A stretch of DNA of 64,000 nucleotides from Paenibacillus sp. MMS18-CY102 (GCF_009789195.1 NZ_WSTC01000007.1:1-64000), one strand, 5' to 3'; shown: positions 1 through 9,470, numbered from the stretch's first letter. The notes: generated by a model from the sequence alone, not told the origin. Numbers and translations: made by a program.

Positions 1-1266
1 CGGGGCCGCAGCATCGCCAGCCGTTGCGTCGCTGCGCGACGGCGCGGCCGCGGGCTGCGCTGCGCTGGCGGAAGCGCCTGCCGCGTGCAGCGTGGCGGAG
101 CCGCCAGCGCCCGAGCGCTCGCGGTCGCCGCTTCGCGGCGCAGCTTGGGCGCTGGCGGTGAGCGGCGCTTGCCAGACGCCGGCCAACAGCGCTTGCGCCT
201 TGGCCGCGGCGCCTTTGGCCGCCTTCGCCCCATCGATGATGGGCGAAGACACTTTCGTTGCTGGCGCATAGTCATTCGTTACGAGCGATAGCGCTTCTAT
301 TTCGCTGCGGCCCTGGCCGCCTGCTGGCTTGCGCTTGCGGTAAAAGCCTTGGCCGCTTTTTTCGCCCAAACGCCCTTCCGCCACCAACTGCTCCAAAACG
401 GCTGGACGTGCGAAAACGCTAGCGTCCTCAGGATCATCGCTCCGCTCACGAACGTTGTCGACCACATGCAGCAGCGTATCTAAGCCAACGAGGTCAAGCA
501 TGCGAAACGTCGCCGTCTTCGGCCTTCCTAGCGACGGTCCAGTCAGGGCATCCACTTCCTCCACCGATAAGCCGAACCGTGACATCTCCTCAAGCGTGAC
601 GAGCATGCCGTACGTACCGACACGGTTAGCGATGAAATTCGGCGTGTCTTTGGCAATGACGACGCCTTTGCCCAACTGCCGCTCGCACACCTCGGACAAC
701 CTGCCCAGTGCAGCTGCATCCGTGTCCGGCGATGCTACGAGCTCAACCAGCTTCATATAGCGAGGCGGATTAAAGAAATGCGCAGCCAGAAAATGCTTTC
801 GAAAGCTCTCGCTTCGCCCCTCAGCAAGTGCAACAACGGATAGCCCTGACGTATTCGTGCTAACGATGGAATCCGGCGCACGATGCTGCTCGACCAGATC
901 CAGCACGGACTTCTTCACATCCGGCCGTTCGGTCACCGCCTCCACAATCCACTCGGCTTCCCCCAGCTTATGTGCATCGTCAGTGAGGCAGCCTGGCGTT
1001 ATGCGGCTAGCAAATGACGGATCGTAAAGCGGCGCTGGCTTCGACGATTTGAATTTCTTAATTGCAGCAGCCGCCAGCCTGCGCCTCACTTCTGGGCGGT
1101 CCAGCGTTAAACCTGCCTTCTCCTCCTCAGCCGTTAATTGGCTAGGCGCGATGTCGAGCAACGTAACCCGTATGCCTGCATTAGCCAAATGCCCGGCGAT
1201 CGCGGCGCCCATGACGCCAGACCCGATAACCGCCGCTTGGCGGACCGGTCGATGGGATTGACCCAC
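1..1266 (-). CDS. fadN: 3-hydroxyacyl-CoA dehydrogenase FadN (3' end outside window)
   Basis: Fatty-acid beta-oxidation enzyme oxidising 3-hydroxyacyl-CoA with NAD; FadN also carries an enoyl-CoA hydratase part, which would lie beyond the window edge. The start is a GTG at 1266 behind GGAGGAGGG with a 6-base gap. Residues from about 10 show the Rossmann motif GSGVMGAAIA, followed by the FadN-type segments STNTSG, HFFNPPRYMKL, KDTPNFIANRVGTYG and TGPSLGRPKTATFR. The visible 422 codons match the first half of B. subtilis FadN (about 789 aa) from memory. Close to the window edge the reading frame enters an Ala/Ser-rich stretch of about 50 residues that I do not recall in FadN. It follows fadF by 44 bases on the same strand, so the two are probably one operon. 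Confidence 0.88.
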   Translation of the reverse strand, partial: MGQSHRPVRQAAVIGSGVMGAAIAGHLANAGIRVTLLDIAPSQLTAEEEKAGLTLDRPEVRRRLAAAAIKKFKSSKPAPLYDPSFASRITPGCLTDDAHKLGEAEWIVEAVTERPDVKKSVLDLVEQHRAPDSIVSTNTSGLSVVALAEGRSESFRKHFLAAHFFNPPRYMKLVELVASPDTDAAALGRLSEVCERQLGKGVVIAKDTPNFIANRVGTYGMLVTLEEMSRFGLSVEEVDALTGPSLGRPKTATFRMLDLVGLDTLLHVVDNVRERSDDPEDASVFARPAVLEQLVAEGRLGEKSGQGFYRKRKPAGGQGRSEIEALSLVTNDYAPATKVSSPIIDGAKAAKGAAAKAQALLAGVWQAPLTASAQAAPRSGDRERSGAGGSATLHAAGASASAAQPAAAPSRSDATAGDAAAP

Positions 1267-1310
1267 ACGAATCCCTCCTCCATAGTGCTAGATAGTGATA
1301 CACGCTCGCT

Positions 1311-3581
1311 TCATCCAAACACCGAAACAGCAAGCAGCTCCGCGACATCGCGTGCCGACGTGTTTTCTTGTTCCAAATGGCGCAAGCCATCCTCCATCAT
1401 CGTCAAGCAGTACGGGCAGCCAGAACCGATAACCGTTGGCTCCTCCGCTAAAGCCTGCGTCACTCTCGCCACGTTCACGCGTGCCCCCGCCCGCTCCTCC
1501 ATCCACATCAGCCCGCCGCCTGCGCCGCAGCACATGGCATTGCGCCCCGAGCGTTCCATTTCAGCAAGCTGCAAAGCCGGAATAGCCCGCAATATGCGCC
1601 GCGGAGCCTCGTAAGCGCCGTTATAACGCCCCATGTAACAGGAGTCGTGATAAGCAACCTTTTCTTGCACAGGGTGAACCGGCGTTAACCGCCCTTCATC
1701 TAACAGCCGGGCAAGCAGCTCCGTATGGTGGACAACTTCCGTTTCGGGCGACAGCCCAAAATCAGGATACTCATTGCGCATCGCATGGAACGTATGCGGG
1801 CATGCGGTCACGATCCGCCGGATGCCATACCGCGTAAGCGTTGCAATGTTGTCCGCGCACAACTCTTGGAACAACAGCTCGTTGCCAAGCCTGCGAGGCG
1901 TATCGCCAGAATTCCGCTCCTCCGCGCCGAGCGCTGCGAACTGCACGCCCGCTGCATGAAGCAGCCGAACGAGCGCGAACAGCACCTTGCGGCTGCGCGT
2001 ATCGTAAGCGCCCATCGAACCTGCCCACACGACCCATTCCGGCCGCTGGCCACGAAGCGCCATGTCCTGAACAGACTCCACCGCTATGCCAGTTTGCTGC
2101 TCGCACGCTTCGATCCAAGCAACTCGTTCTGCACGCGGCAGGCCCCACGGATTGCCCTGCCGCTCGATATTTTGCATCGCGCGCTGGCCCTCCGCTGGCA
2201 TCCGTCCCTCCATGAGCACGAGATGGCGGCGCATATCGATGATTTTGTCCACATGCTCATTGCCGACGGGGCATTGGTCCTCACAATTGCGACAGGTTGT
2301 GCAAGACCATAGCTCTGCCTCCGTCATGACGCCCCCGATAAGCGGCGTCTCCTCTGCGGCCGAGCCCCCATCCTCAGGCAAAGCCCTTTGCCAGGCCTCC
2401 GCCTGCGCCTCCATCGTCGGGGCAATCGATGTATCCGCCGCGCTTCTCCCACCGTTCCATACCGGAACCGATGCCCCCATCGCATGCGCGCCTCCACCCG
2501 TTTCCCCTTCTTTGCCCCACAGCCATGCTGGCGCATTTGGCCGTTGTTTCGTGACAACCGCCCCCTTCTCCGTAAGATGGTCCCGCAGCTTCACGATCAA
2601 ATGCATAGGCGACAGCAGCTTGCCGGTGTTAGAGGCTGGGCATACATTGGTACATCTGCCGCACTCCACGCAGGCATACAGATCAAGCAGCTGCTTGCGC
2701 CGAAAATCTTCAACACGCCCTACGCCGAACGACTCCGCTTCCTCGTCCTCCAGATTAATAGGCTCCAGCCTGCCCGGTTTTGCCCCACGCCGCAGCCAAA
2801 GGTTGGCAGGTGCCGTCAGCAAGTGAAAGTGTTTGGACTGCGGCACATAGACCAGAAATCCAAGCAGCACAAACAGATGCAGCCACCAAGATGATTCGTA
2901 GCCAGACGCTGCCGCCGTTGGCGTGACGCCAATTGCGGTTAAGAGTGAAGCGAATGCCGCTGATATTGGCGCATGCGCTGCCGCATGTGCAGCTTCCGGT
3001 TGCGCAATGCGTTCAAAAGAGAGCGTCAGCAGCACCGTTGCGCAAATGCCTCCGATGAACAAGGACACAATCGCCGGCTTCCAGCCGCGCTTCAGCCGCT
3101 CGACCCGCTCCCCATACCTGCGGTACACGCCATAGAGCACGGCAATGAACACGATGAACACCGTCATTTCCTGTACGAAGGGGAACCAGCCGTTACGGGC
3201 ATAAGGAAGCGCGTGGCCCGTCAAGCCTTTCCAGATCAAATCCAACGCGCCGAACTGCAACACAATAAAACCGTAAAAAACGAGCAAATGCATGACGCCG
3301 CTTCGCACATCGCGCAGCAGCTTGCGATGGCCGAATACTTGCGCGCCAACGTCTCCGGCTTCCTTTACAAGCGCACGCTTTGCCAGCTTTGGCGGCGCTT
3401 CTGGCGTTGGCTTTTCCCCATTGGCGGGTTGAAGGGCTGGCGGCGGACGGAAAGTGCCTTTGCCGAGCCGCATATACGCAACCCGGCTGAAGACCGCCTG
3501 CACAAACCATCCCAGCCCTATGCCTGTTACGCATGCAAACAATAGCCATTTGACCGCCTTAACTGCCCATTCCTCTGTCAA
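1311..3581 (-). CDS. fadF: FadF-like EtfAB:menaquinone oxidoreductase, Fe-S membrane protein
   Basis: Membrane iron-sulfur protein that should pass electrons from reduced ETF to menaquinone during fatty-acid oxidation. 756 aa from a TTG start. Order: several membrane helices in residues 10-250 (NarI-like part), two 4Fe-4S motifs at about 304-315 (CVECGRCTNVCP) and 427-438 (CTTCRNCEDQCP), then two cysteine-rich CCG domains (HDSCYMGRYN, MCCGAGGG, GCPYC). This matches B. subtilis YwjF/FadF. Residues 355-415 between the two clusters are variable and Gly/Ala-rich. The TTG follows AAAGGGGCGG; no better in-frame start lies upstream. Divergent from etfB-etfA, its expected electron donor, and upstream of fadN on the same strand. 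Confidence 0.87.
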   Translation of the reverse strand: MTEEWAVKAVKWLLFACVTGIGLGWFVQAVFSRVAYMRLGKGTFRPPPALQPANGEKPTPEAPPKLAKRALVKEAGDVGAQVFGHRKLLRDVRSGVMHLLVFYGFIVLQFGALDLIWKGLTGHALPYARNGWFPFVQEMTVFIVFIAVLYGVYRRYGERVERLKRGWKPAIVSLFIGGICATVLLTLSFERIAQPEAAHAAAHAPISAAFASLLTAIGVTPTAAASGYESSWWLHLFVLLGFLVYVPQSKHFHLLTAPANLWLRRGAKPGRLEPINLEDEEAESFGVGRVEDFRRKQLLDLYACVECGRCTNVCPASNTGKLLSPMHLIVKLRDHLTEKGAVVTKQRPNAPAWLWGKEGETGGGAHAMGASVPVWNGGRSAADTSIAPTMEAQAEAWQRALPEDGGSAAEETPLIGGVMTEAELWSCTTCRNCEDQCPVGNEHVDKIIDMRRHLVLMEGRMPAEGQRAMQNIERQGNPWGLPRAERVAWIEACEQQTGIAVESVQDMALRGQRPEWVVWAGSMGAYDTRSRKVLFALVRLLHAAGVQFAALGAEERNSGDTPRRLGNELLFQELCADNIATLTRYGIRRIVTACPHTFHAMRNEYPDFGLSPETEVVHHTELLARLLDEGRLTPVHPVQEKVAYHDSCYMGRYNGAYEAPRRILRAIPALQLAEMERSGRNAMCCGAGGGLMWMEERAGARVNVARVTQALAEEPTVIGSGCPYCLTMMEDGLRHLEQENTSARDVAELLAVSVFG

Positions 3582-3625
3582 CGCAGCACCGCCCCTTTGC
3601 TCATGTCCCCAGATGGGACAAGTTG

Positions 3626-3639
3626 TTGAAGCGCTTTCA
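3626..3639 (-). promoter_or_regulatory. cre-like (CcpA) site between fadF and etfB
   Basis: On the minus strand the sequence TGAAAGCGCTTCAA fits the catabolite-responsive consensus TGNAANCGNTNNCA with one mismatch. It sits 45 bases before the fadF start in the 334-base divergent region, where carbon-catabolite repression of fatty-acid oxidation would make sense. The rest of the region (3582-3915) holds no gene. A half-site TGAATGA resembling a FadR box lies near 3868, but I cannot complete its partner arm. Confidence 0.4.
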
Positions 3640-3915
3640 CAACTGCGCGTTGTTCCCAGTATATGAGGCCCCCTACGCGAACATGCCGCCTAGGAGACGG
3701 CGCGGCTAAGCACCGCTAAGCAGTGGATTTTCGGGAATAAGACCCGAGCAGAAATGATAGGCAAGCACATGCCGATCAAGCCTTTGTAAGGCCAGGCGGT
3801 AGTCTAATCACGGGAAAAAGCTCATATCGTAGCACTGACGGACACGCGCCATTATGGAAAGAAAGTGAATGATTGCTGGCATTATTCGCACTGAGCCGAG
3901 GAGGCGAAAAACGTT

Positions 3916-4680
3916 ATGAACATCGTTGTGCTGGTTAAGCAGACGTTCGACACGGAGGAAAAAATCGTCGTGCGCGGGGGGCAAGTTTCTGCCGAGGGCG
4001 TGAAGCACATTGTGAATCCTTACGACGAATATGCGCTGGAGGAAGCGCTGCGCATACGCGAGCGTTTGGGCGGCAGCGTCACAGCCATTGCATGCGGGCC
4101 TGAGCAAAGCGCCGAAGCACTGCGCACCGCCCTTGCGATGGGCGCGGACGAGGCGATTCGGATCGAAGCTGCCGCTGGTGACGATAGCGGGACCGTCGCC
4201 GCGGCAATCGCCGCCGTTGTCCAGCCACTGGCGCCGGACCTGGTGCTTGCAGGCTTATTCGCTGTTGACACCGGGTCTGGCAGCGTCGCCCTTCAGGTGG
4301 CGCAGCGGCTCGGTTTGCCCCACGTCTCCGCAGCGGTAAAACTCGACATTGCCGGAGGAACCCTCATCGCCGAGCGAGACGTTGAAGGGGATGCCGTAAC
4401 GGCAGAGGTTCCCCTCCCCGCCTTGGCCACCGCGCAGCAAGGGCTGAACGAACCGCGTTACCCTTCACTGCCCGGCATTATGAAAGCAAAACGCAAGCCG
4501 CTTCGCGTCGTCAGCCGCAGCGAGCTAGGCTTAAACGCGGATGCCACTTCGCCCAAAGCTGTGCGAATGGCAGTCGATGCGGCTGCAGCGCGTGCTCCGG
4601 GCAAGCGGATTGCAGGCGACCCGGGGACGCAAGCGGCGGAGCTCGCCAAGCTGCTCCATAGCGAAGCTAAAGTGCTTTAG
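3916..4680 (+). CDS. etfB: Electron transfer flavoprotein beta subunit
   Basis: Beta subunit of ETF, the cytoplasmic flavoprotein that takes electrons from acyl-CoA dehydrogenases. 254 aa, the normal size. It starts with MNIVVLVKQTFDTEEKI and carries the family segments NPYDEYALEEALRI, GPEQSAEALRTALAMGAD, GSGSVALQVAQRLGLP and, near residue 185, EPRYPSLPGIMKAKRKP, the ETF-beta signature loop. A clear GAGGAGGCG lies 8-9 bases before the ATG. etfA follows after 99 bases; the two should form a heterodimer and feed the divergent FadF. Confidence 0.96.
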   Translation: MNIVVLVKQTFDTEEKIVVRGGQVSAEGVKHIVNPYDEYALEEALRIRERLGGSVTAIACGPEQSAEALRTALAMGADEAIRIEAAAGDDSGTVAAAIAAVVQPLAPDLVLAGLFAVDTGSGSVALQVAQRLGLPHVSAAVKLDIAGGTLIAERDVEGDAVTAEVPLPALATAQQGLNEPRYPSLPGIMKAKRKPLRVVSRSELGLNADATSPKAVRMAVDAAAARAPGKRIAGDPGTQAAELAKLLHSEAKVL

Positions 4681-4779
4681 GGATGCGGACGAGGAACTTA
4701 CCGTGCTGCTGCCTGGGATGGCTGCCCTTCGAGGCTTAGTGCTTCAGAATCTCTTCTACAAAAGGAGGATACACCCCCT

Positions 4780-5790
4780 ATGAGCCTAACCTGCTTGGTC
4801 TACGCCGAAAGCAAAGACGGCCGGCTTCGCCGCGTAACGCTGGAGGCGCTTGGCGCAGCCAGGCTGCTTGCCGGCGACGGCGGCACGGTGCACGCCGTCA
4901 TCGCCGGCACCGATAGCGCAGCGCTCGCCGAGGCTGCCGCGGAGCTGGCTGCGCGCGGCGCGGCCGTCGTCCACATTGCCGACGACCCCACGCTGCATGG
5001 CAGCGCGCCCGAGGCGGTGCAGGCTGTGATCGCCGCCGCCATAGAGGCGGTGCAGCCGAGCGCAGTGCTGCTCGGCCACACCGCCTTGGGGCGCGAGGTC
5101 GCGCCCCGCGTGGCCGCTGCCATCGGCGCGGCCCATATTGCCGACGTCACCGCCATCGAGCATAATGGCGATGGCGGTGACGCCGTATTCGTGCGGCCGC
5201 TCTACGCCGGAAAAGCCGTCGAGCGGCTGCGCATCATGCCGGGCGCACCAGCGGTGCTGTCGGTGCGCCCGAACAATCTTCCGCCGGCGGAAGTTCTTCC
5301 GCCCGGCGTTCCGCAAGGCAGCGTGGCGCCGCTTGCCTACCGGCCGCCGACGCTGTGGACGGTCGTCCGCTCCGTCGTTCGCAAGGCGAGCGGCGGCGTC
5401 GATCTTGCCGAGGCCGACGTCATCGTCTCCGGCGGCCGGGGCGTCCGCAGCGCCGAAGGCTTCGCGCCGCTGCAGGCGCTTGCCTCCCTGCTTGGAGGCG
5501 CAGTTGGCGCATCCCGCGGCGCATGCGACGCGGGCTACTGCGACTATGCGCTGCAGATCGGGCAAACCGGCAAAGTCGTAACCCCGCAGCTCTATATCGC
5601 ATGCGGCATCAGCGGCGCAATCCAGCATCTCGCCGGCATGAGCAGCTCGCGCGTTATCGTCGCGGTTAACAAAGACGCCGAAGCGCCAATCTTCGGCATA
5701 GCCGACTATGGCATCGTCGGCGACCTATTCGAAATCATACCGCTGCTTACGGCGGAATTCAGGAGATCGCTGGGCAATGGGGCAAGCTAA
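4780..5790 (+). CDS. etfA: Electron transfer flavoprotein alpha subunit
   Basis: FAD-binding alpha subunit of ETF. 336 aa, typical length. The N-terminal half is the ETF domain; the C-terminal FAD domain begins near residue 210 with VSGGRGVRS and contains [29 protein letters not shown] and [10 protein letters not shown], the residues around FAD. AAAGGAGG precedes the ATG. The gene is strikingly Ala/Gly and GC-rich compared with later parts of the window. A strong terminator follows at 5859-5884, closing the etfBA unit. Confidence 0.96.
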   Translation: MSLTCLVYAESKDGRLRRVTLEALGAARLLAGDGGTVHAVIAGTDSAALAEAAAELAARGAAVVHIADDPTLHGSAPEAVQAVIAAAIEAVQPSAVLLGHTALGREVAPRVAAAIGAAHIADVTAIEHNGDGGDAVFVRPLYAGKAVERLRIMPGAPAVLSVRPNNLPPAEVLPPGVPQGSVAPLAYRPPTLWTVVRSVVRKASGGVDLAEADVIVSGGRGVRSAEGFAPLQALASLLGGAVGASRGACDAGYCDYALQIGQTGKVVTPQLYIACGISGAIQHLAGMSSSRVIVAVNKDAEAPIFGIADYGIVGDLFEIIPLLTAEFRRSLGNGAS

Positions 5791-5852
5791 AGCAGCTTAG
5801 AACCAAGCTCTAAACTTCTGGGATCGCACCTTCACTTAAACAAAATAAGTAC

Positions 5853-5890
5853 AAAAAAGCGTTGCAGAGTTTCATCTGCAACGCCTTTTT
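5853..5890 (+). terminator. Terminator after etfA
   Basis: Stem GCGTTGCAGA (5859-5868) pairs with TCTGCAACGC (5875-5884) over a 6-base loop and runs into CTTTTT. Confidence 0.9.
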
Positions 5891-6000
5891 ACTGCTCCCC
5901 CTGTGCCCTCCCTCTATCCCACCAATAGAACAGGTTTCTCTTCCCTATCCCCCATGCCTGCCCGCTTTCATCCACCTACTCTCTTCCCCCGAAAAAACGC

Positions 6001-6030
6001 TTGCATTCCCTCACCCAGCTCTGCTATGAT
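6001..6030 (+). promoter_or_regulatory. Likely sigma-A promoter of the ABC-2 operon
   Basis: TTGCAT at 6001-6006 and TATGAT at 6025-6030, 18 bases apart, about 57 bases before the first permease start. No gene is seen between 5891 and 6086. Confidence 0.5.
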
Positions 6031-6086
6031 CTTCTTCCGCGCTCTACGCACTTTCACCTAATGAAATGTTTGGTCGGAGGTGTTAC

Positions 6087-6863
6087 ATGCTTTTCTACGT
6101 TTTGGCCCGCAAAAACTACGCCCGCAATCGGCAATACCGCGGCGCGCATCTGATCCACAACATCGCAAGTGCATTATTCGGTTTCATCTACATCTCAATC
6201 TGGACGGCAATTGCCGCTGGCCAGCCGCTTGGCGATTACGGCACTGCTGGCATCGTCAGCTACGTCGCATTTAACCAATGTTCCTTATGGGTCGCCGCCT
6301 TCCTAACGAACGGGCTTGGCATTGAGCAATCCGTTCGGACCGGGCAAATTGCCTTGGAACTCATGCGCCCGGCTAATTTGTTCTACCAACTGATGAGCAA
6401 GGAATGGGGGCAAGTCGCCTATCAATTCGTGTACAAATTCATCCCTCTTTACGCCTTGTACGCGCTCATTCTGCCCCTCTATCAGCCGCGATTATGGCCG
6501 ACCTACGTTTGGACCGCGATCGCTTTGCTGATTGCCGCCTACATCTCCATCTGCCTAAATTACTTGATCGGCGCTTTCGCCCTCTGGTCGACGGAATCGC
6601 GCTGGCTATACTGGGTCAACTATGCGCTCAGCATGCTGCTATCCGGCTTTATGATTCCGCTCGAATGGCTGCCCGAGCCGCTCGCAACGATCGCACGTTA
6701 TTCTTTTTACCCTTATCTGCACTACGTTCCTGTTCGCATTTATCTGGACATGGCTCCACGCAATGAGCTCATCGGTTCACTGCTCTGGGCGGCTGCACTT
6801 ACGGTTGTTTGCTTGGCGATAACCAATGTCATGCGGCGAAAAGTGGAGGTGCAAGGCGGATGA
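6087..6863 (+). CDS. ABC-2 type permease, first subunit
   Basis: Integral membrane subunit of an ABC exporter, 258 aa, of the uncharacterised COG4587/COG3694 type. About six hydrophobic segments are visible. The chosen ATG at 6087 has GGAGG six bases upstream; an ATG 21 bases earlier lies before that ribosome site. The stop overlaps the next start by four bases (ATGA), so the two permeases are translationally coupled and probably form a heterodimer served by the ATPase at 7756. The substrate cannot be read from the sequence; relatives are annotated as drug or lipid exporters. Confidence 0.85.
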   Translation: MLFYVLARKNYARNRQYRGAHLIHNIASALFGFIYISIWTAIAAGQPLGDYGTAGIVSYVAFNQCSLWVAAFLTNGLGIEQSVRTGQIALELMRPANLFYQLMSKEWGQVAYQFVYKFIPLYALYALILPLYQPRLWPTYVWTAIALLIAAYISICLNYLIGAFALWSTESRWLYWVNYALSMLLSGFMIPLEWLPEPLATIARYSFYPYLHYVPVRIYLDMAPRNELIGSLLWAAALTVVCLAITNVMRRKVEVQGG

Positions 6864-7651
6864 ACGGGCTTCGCATGTACGGATTGCTTGTCGCTGCAAG
6901 CTTTCGCAGCCGAATGCAGTATCGGTTTAACTTCTGGTTCTCGACAGCAATGTCTGCTTTAATTAATGCCGTTGAGTTTCTCATGCTCGCTGTTATTTTG
7001 CTAAAATTCGGCCACATTCAAGGCTGGAGCCTATCTGAAGCCGGCTGGCTCTATGCCGTATTAACCTTGTCCAAAGCGTTATACCGCACCGTCGCCTCTG
7101 ATGTGCACAACATCGAGAGCTATCTGGTGAGCGGCGAACTCGACTCCCTGCTGCTTCGCCCCGTGCCAGTGCTCGTTGCACTTATGTCGCGAAATATATC
7201 GATTCGCGCAGGCGAACTCATTCAAGGCATTGCGATCCTATCGCTCTCCCTCTCCTCGCTGCTGCAGGAAGGCCAGCTCGGCTGGATTGCGATTCCATTA
7301 TCGGTCATCGTCATCCTCTCCGGCGCCGTACTGCTCTTCGCAATTGGGTTGCTCACTGCAACCGTTGGCTTCTGGCTCACCCGGATTACGGAGCTGCAAA
7401 ACATTACCGAGGATGCTGCGAGGACTGCCGCACAATATCCGATGTCGATTTATCCAAAGTGGCTGCAAGGGCTGCTGCTCGGCGTCATTCCGGTCGGTTT
7501 CGCCAACTATATGCCGGGCTTGTTCGTGCTGCGAGGGGAAACGGGCTGGTGGATGCTGCCGCTTGCCGCTGCTATTGCAGGCGTTTTGCTCGGACTATCG
7601 CTATTGTTCTGGCGGCTGGGCTTAAGCCGTTATCAAAGCACAGGCAGCTAA
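6860..7651 (+). CDS. ABC-2 type permease, second subunit
   Basis: 263 aa membrane protein starting MNGLRMYGLLVAASFRSRM, the second permease of the exporter. It resembles the COG3694 family, with six or so membrane helices and a cytoplasmic segment SDVHNIESYLVSGELDSLL that is typical of the family's coupling region. It starts at the ATG overlapping the previous stop, with GGAGG further upstream. The ATPase follows after 104 bases occupied largely by a 40-bp tandem repeat. Confidence 0.85.
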   Translation: MNGLRMYGLLVAASFRSRMQYRFNFWFSTAMSALINAVEFLMLAVILLKFGHIQGWSLSEAGWLYAVLTLSKALYRTVASDVHNIESYLVSGELDSLLLRPVPVLVALMSRNISIRAGELIQGIAILSLSLSSLLQEGQLGWIAIPLSVIVILSGAVLLFAIGLLTATVGFWLTRITELQNITEDAARTAAQYPMSIYPKWLQGLLLGVIPVGFANYMPGLFVLRGETGWWMLPLAAAIAGVLLGLSLLFWRLGLSRYQSTGS

Positions 7652-7660
7652 TCGAATAAG

Positions 7661-7740
7661 CGTATGCTTTCGATGTGTTTTTGCTGTACAAAAACTTTAG
7701 CGTATGCTTTCGATGTGTTTTTGCTGCACAAAATCGTTAG
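7661..7740 (+). repeat. 40-bp tandem direct repeat, two copies
   Basis: Two adjacent copies (7661-7700 and 7701-7740) differ at only three positions (7687/7727, 7694/7734, 7696/7736). They fill the gap between permease and ATPase, and the second copy ends in the bases that begin the ATPase ribosome site (TTAGGAGG). Confidence 0.95.
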
Positions 7741-7755
7741 GAGGTTTCCCATCCC

Positions 7756-8826
7756 GTGATCACCGTTTCTAATTTACATAAAAGCTTTCGCCTTCCCGTC
7801 GTGGCGCCGGAGGGTCCGTTCCGCGGCTTTCGCTCGCTTCTATCACGCCAATACGCGATGAAGCATGCAGTTAGCGGCGTTAACTTTACGATTGAATCCG
7901 GCGAATTCGTCGGCTATATCGGTCCCAATGGCGCAGGAAAATCGACGACAATCAAAATGTTATCCGGCATCCTGCACCCGACCTCCGGCGAAGTTCGCAT
8001 CGACGGGCTCAACCCGCACCGCGACAGGCGGCGTGTTGCAAAGCGCTTAGGTGTGTTGTTCGGCCAGCGCTCCCAGCTATGGTGGGACTTGCCCGTTCGC
8101 GATTCCTACGACATTCTAGCCGCGATGTACGGGCTAACGCCTACTGCCAAAGCTAGCCGGATGCAAGAGCTGGCGAAGCTGCTGCAGCTGGACGAATTTA
8201 TGGATACGCCCGTCCGCAAGCTATCGCTGGGCCAGCGCATGCGTGCGGATCTCGCAGCAGCCCTGCTGCATGATCCCGATATTTTGTTTCTCGACGAACC
8301 AACAATTGGGCTTGATGTGATCGCCAAGCGAAGCATTCGCGAGCATTTGCGCGATATTAATGCCACAATGGGCAAAACCATTCTGCTTACGACGCATGAC
8401 ATGGATGATATTGAACAGCTCTGCAGCCGAGTAATCGTCATTAACCAAGGGACGCTCGGCTTTGATGGGACGATTGACGAGCTGCGCCGCCGGATCGGCT
8501 TGCCGACCATCATACGCCTCACCTACCAGCAGAAGCCGTCACTGCCCGAGTCGCTAACTGCCAATTGCATGAGCATGCATGGCAATCCTCCCGGCTCTCA
8601 GGCCCAATCGGCATCTCCACCCCATCCCGCTGCATCTGCAGCCCCTTATGCCGAAGCCAGCGCACTGCAGCTTCTCGCCTTCGAAGGCCGTACAGTGACT
8701 ATAGCCTGCAATCGCGACGAGCTCAGCGCCATGGATGCACTCCGTTTGCTGGAGCAATACGGCGAGATCGAGGATGTCCATATGGACGAGCCGAATTTTG
8801 AAGATATCATTCATACCATCTATTAA
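7756..8826 (+). CDS. ABC exporter ATP-binding protein (COG4586 type)
   Basis: ATPase partner of the two permeases. 356 aa from a GTG behind TAGGAGG. Walker A GPNGAGKSTT near residue 58, Q-loop FGQRSQLWWDLPV, signature LSLGQRMRADLA, Walker B DILFLDEPTIGLD and H-loop TTHDM are all present, so it should be active. The early insert PVVAPEGPFRGFRSLLSRQY before Walker A is typical of this exporter subfamily. Residues about 265-300 form a Pro/Ser/Ala-rich linker to a C-terminal domain ending in NFEDIIHTIY. The ATPase is last in the operon, whereas it is usually first. A terminator follows at 8859. Confidence 0.92.
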   Translation: MITVSNLHKSFRLPVVAPEGPFRGFRSLLSRQYAMKHAVSGVNFTIESGEFVGYIGPNGAGKSTTIKMLSGILHPTSGEVRIDGLNPHRDRRRVAKRLGVLFGQRSQLWWDLPVRDSYDILAAMYGLTPTAKASRMQELAKLLQLDEFMDTPVRKLSLGQRMRADLAAALLHDPDILFLDEPTIGLDVIAKRSIREHLRDINATMGKTILLTTHDMDDIEQLCSRVIVINQGTLGFDGTIDELRRRIGLPTIIRLTYQQKPSLPESLTANCMSMHGNPPGSQAQSASPPHPAASAAPYAEASALQLLAFEGRTVTIACNRDELSAMDALRLLEQYGEIEDVHMDEPNFEDIIHTIY

Positions 8827-8858
8827 TTGCACGAATCATTTACATGCTAAATCAAAAA

Positions 8859-8916
8859 AAGCACTGCCCTTCGCCACCAGCGAAAAACAGCTGTGGCGGG
8901 TGAGCAGTGTTTTTTC
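8859..8916 (+). terminator. Terminator after ABC-2 operon
   Basis: Outer stem GCACTGC (8861-8867) with GCAGTGT (8904-8910) encloses an inner CGCCAC/GTGGCG stem, followed by TTTTTT. Confidence 0.85.
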
Positions 8917-9044
8917 ATGCCATTATAAGGAGGCTCACGCGGCTTGTAAATATATGCATTTGCTTGAATAGCTGCGCTCCTTGCTGCATATCGTTCAACG
9001 ATAGGCTATCACTCATGTCCATCATAAAAAGGAGAGGATAAGTC

Positions 9045-9398
9045 ATGTATCCTGGCCAACTGTCCAGAGACGACCGGTTGTACGGCATGCTGTGCCATTT
9101 GCTCGCTTTGGTTGGCATTATCATCCCGCTCGGTTCGATTCTTGGACCGCTTGTTATCTGGCTCATTAAGAAGGATGATTCCCCTTATGTAGACGCACAA
9201 GGCAAGGAATCGCTCAATTTTCAAATCAGCATGGCGATCTATGGCATCATATCCGCCATCCTCATCACGATCGTAATTGGCATTCTCACGTCCATTCTGC
9301 TCGGCATCGCTTGGATCATCCTCACGATTATCGGCGCTATTCGAGCCAATGACGGCAGCCATTACCGTTACCCGCTTACGATTCGTTTCCTCAAATAA
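9045..9398 (+). CDS. DUF4870 domain small membrane protein
   Basis: 117 aa, starting MYPGQLSRDDRLYGMLCHL and rich in hydrophobic residues, with three or so membrane helices (about 18-42, 65-85, 88-105) and the segment YVDAQGKESLNFQIS, which is the recognisable DUF4870 core. Function of the family is unknown. AAAAGGAGAGG precedes the ATG. It lies alone between a terminator and another small gene. Confidence 0.85.
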   Translation: MYPGQLSRDDRLYGMLCHLLALVGIIIPLGSILGPLVIWLIKKDDSPYVDAQGKESLNFQISMAIYGIISAILITIVIGILTSILLGIAWIILTIIGAIRANDGSHYRYPLTIRFLK

Positions 9399-9470
9399 CC
9401 TGCCTTTCACCTTAGGGAGGGCAGACGCATAGGATAGGTGCAGACTCTACCCTATAGATGAGGTGCAGCT

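Noticed and set aside
3866-3892. FadR operator before etfB
   Set aside because: Only one TGAATGA half-site is clear; the second arm does not match the consensus.
4786-5628. Long minus-strand open frame opposite etfA
   Set aside because: Caused by high GC in the etfA gene; it encodes no recognisable protein and lacks a ribosome site.
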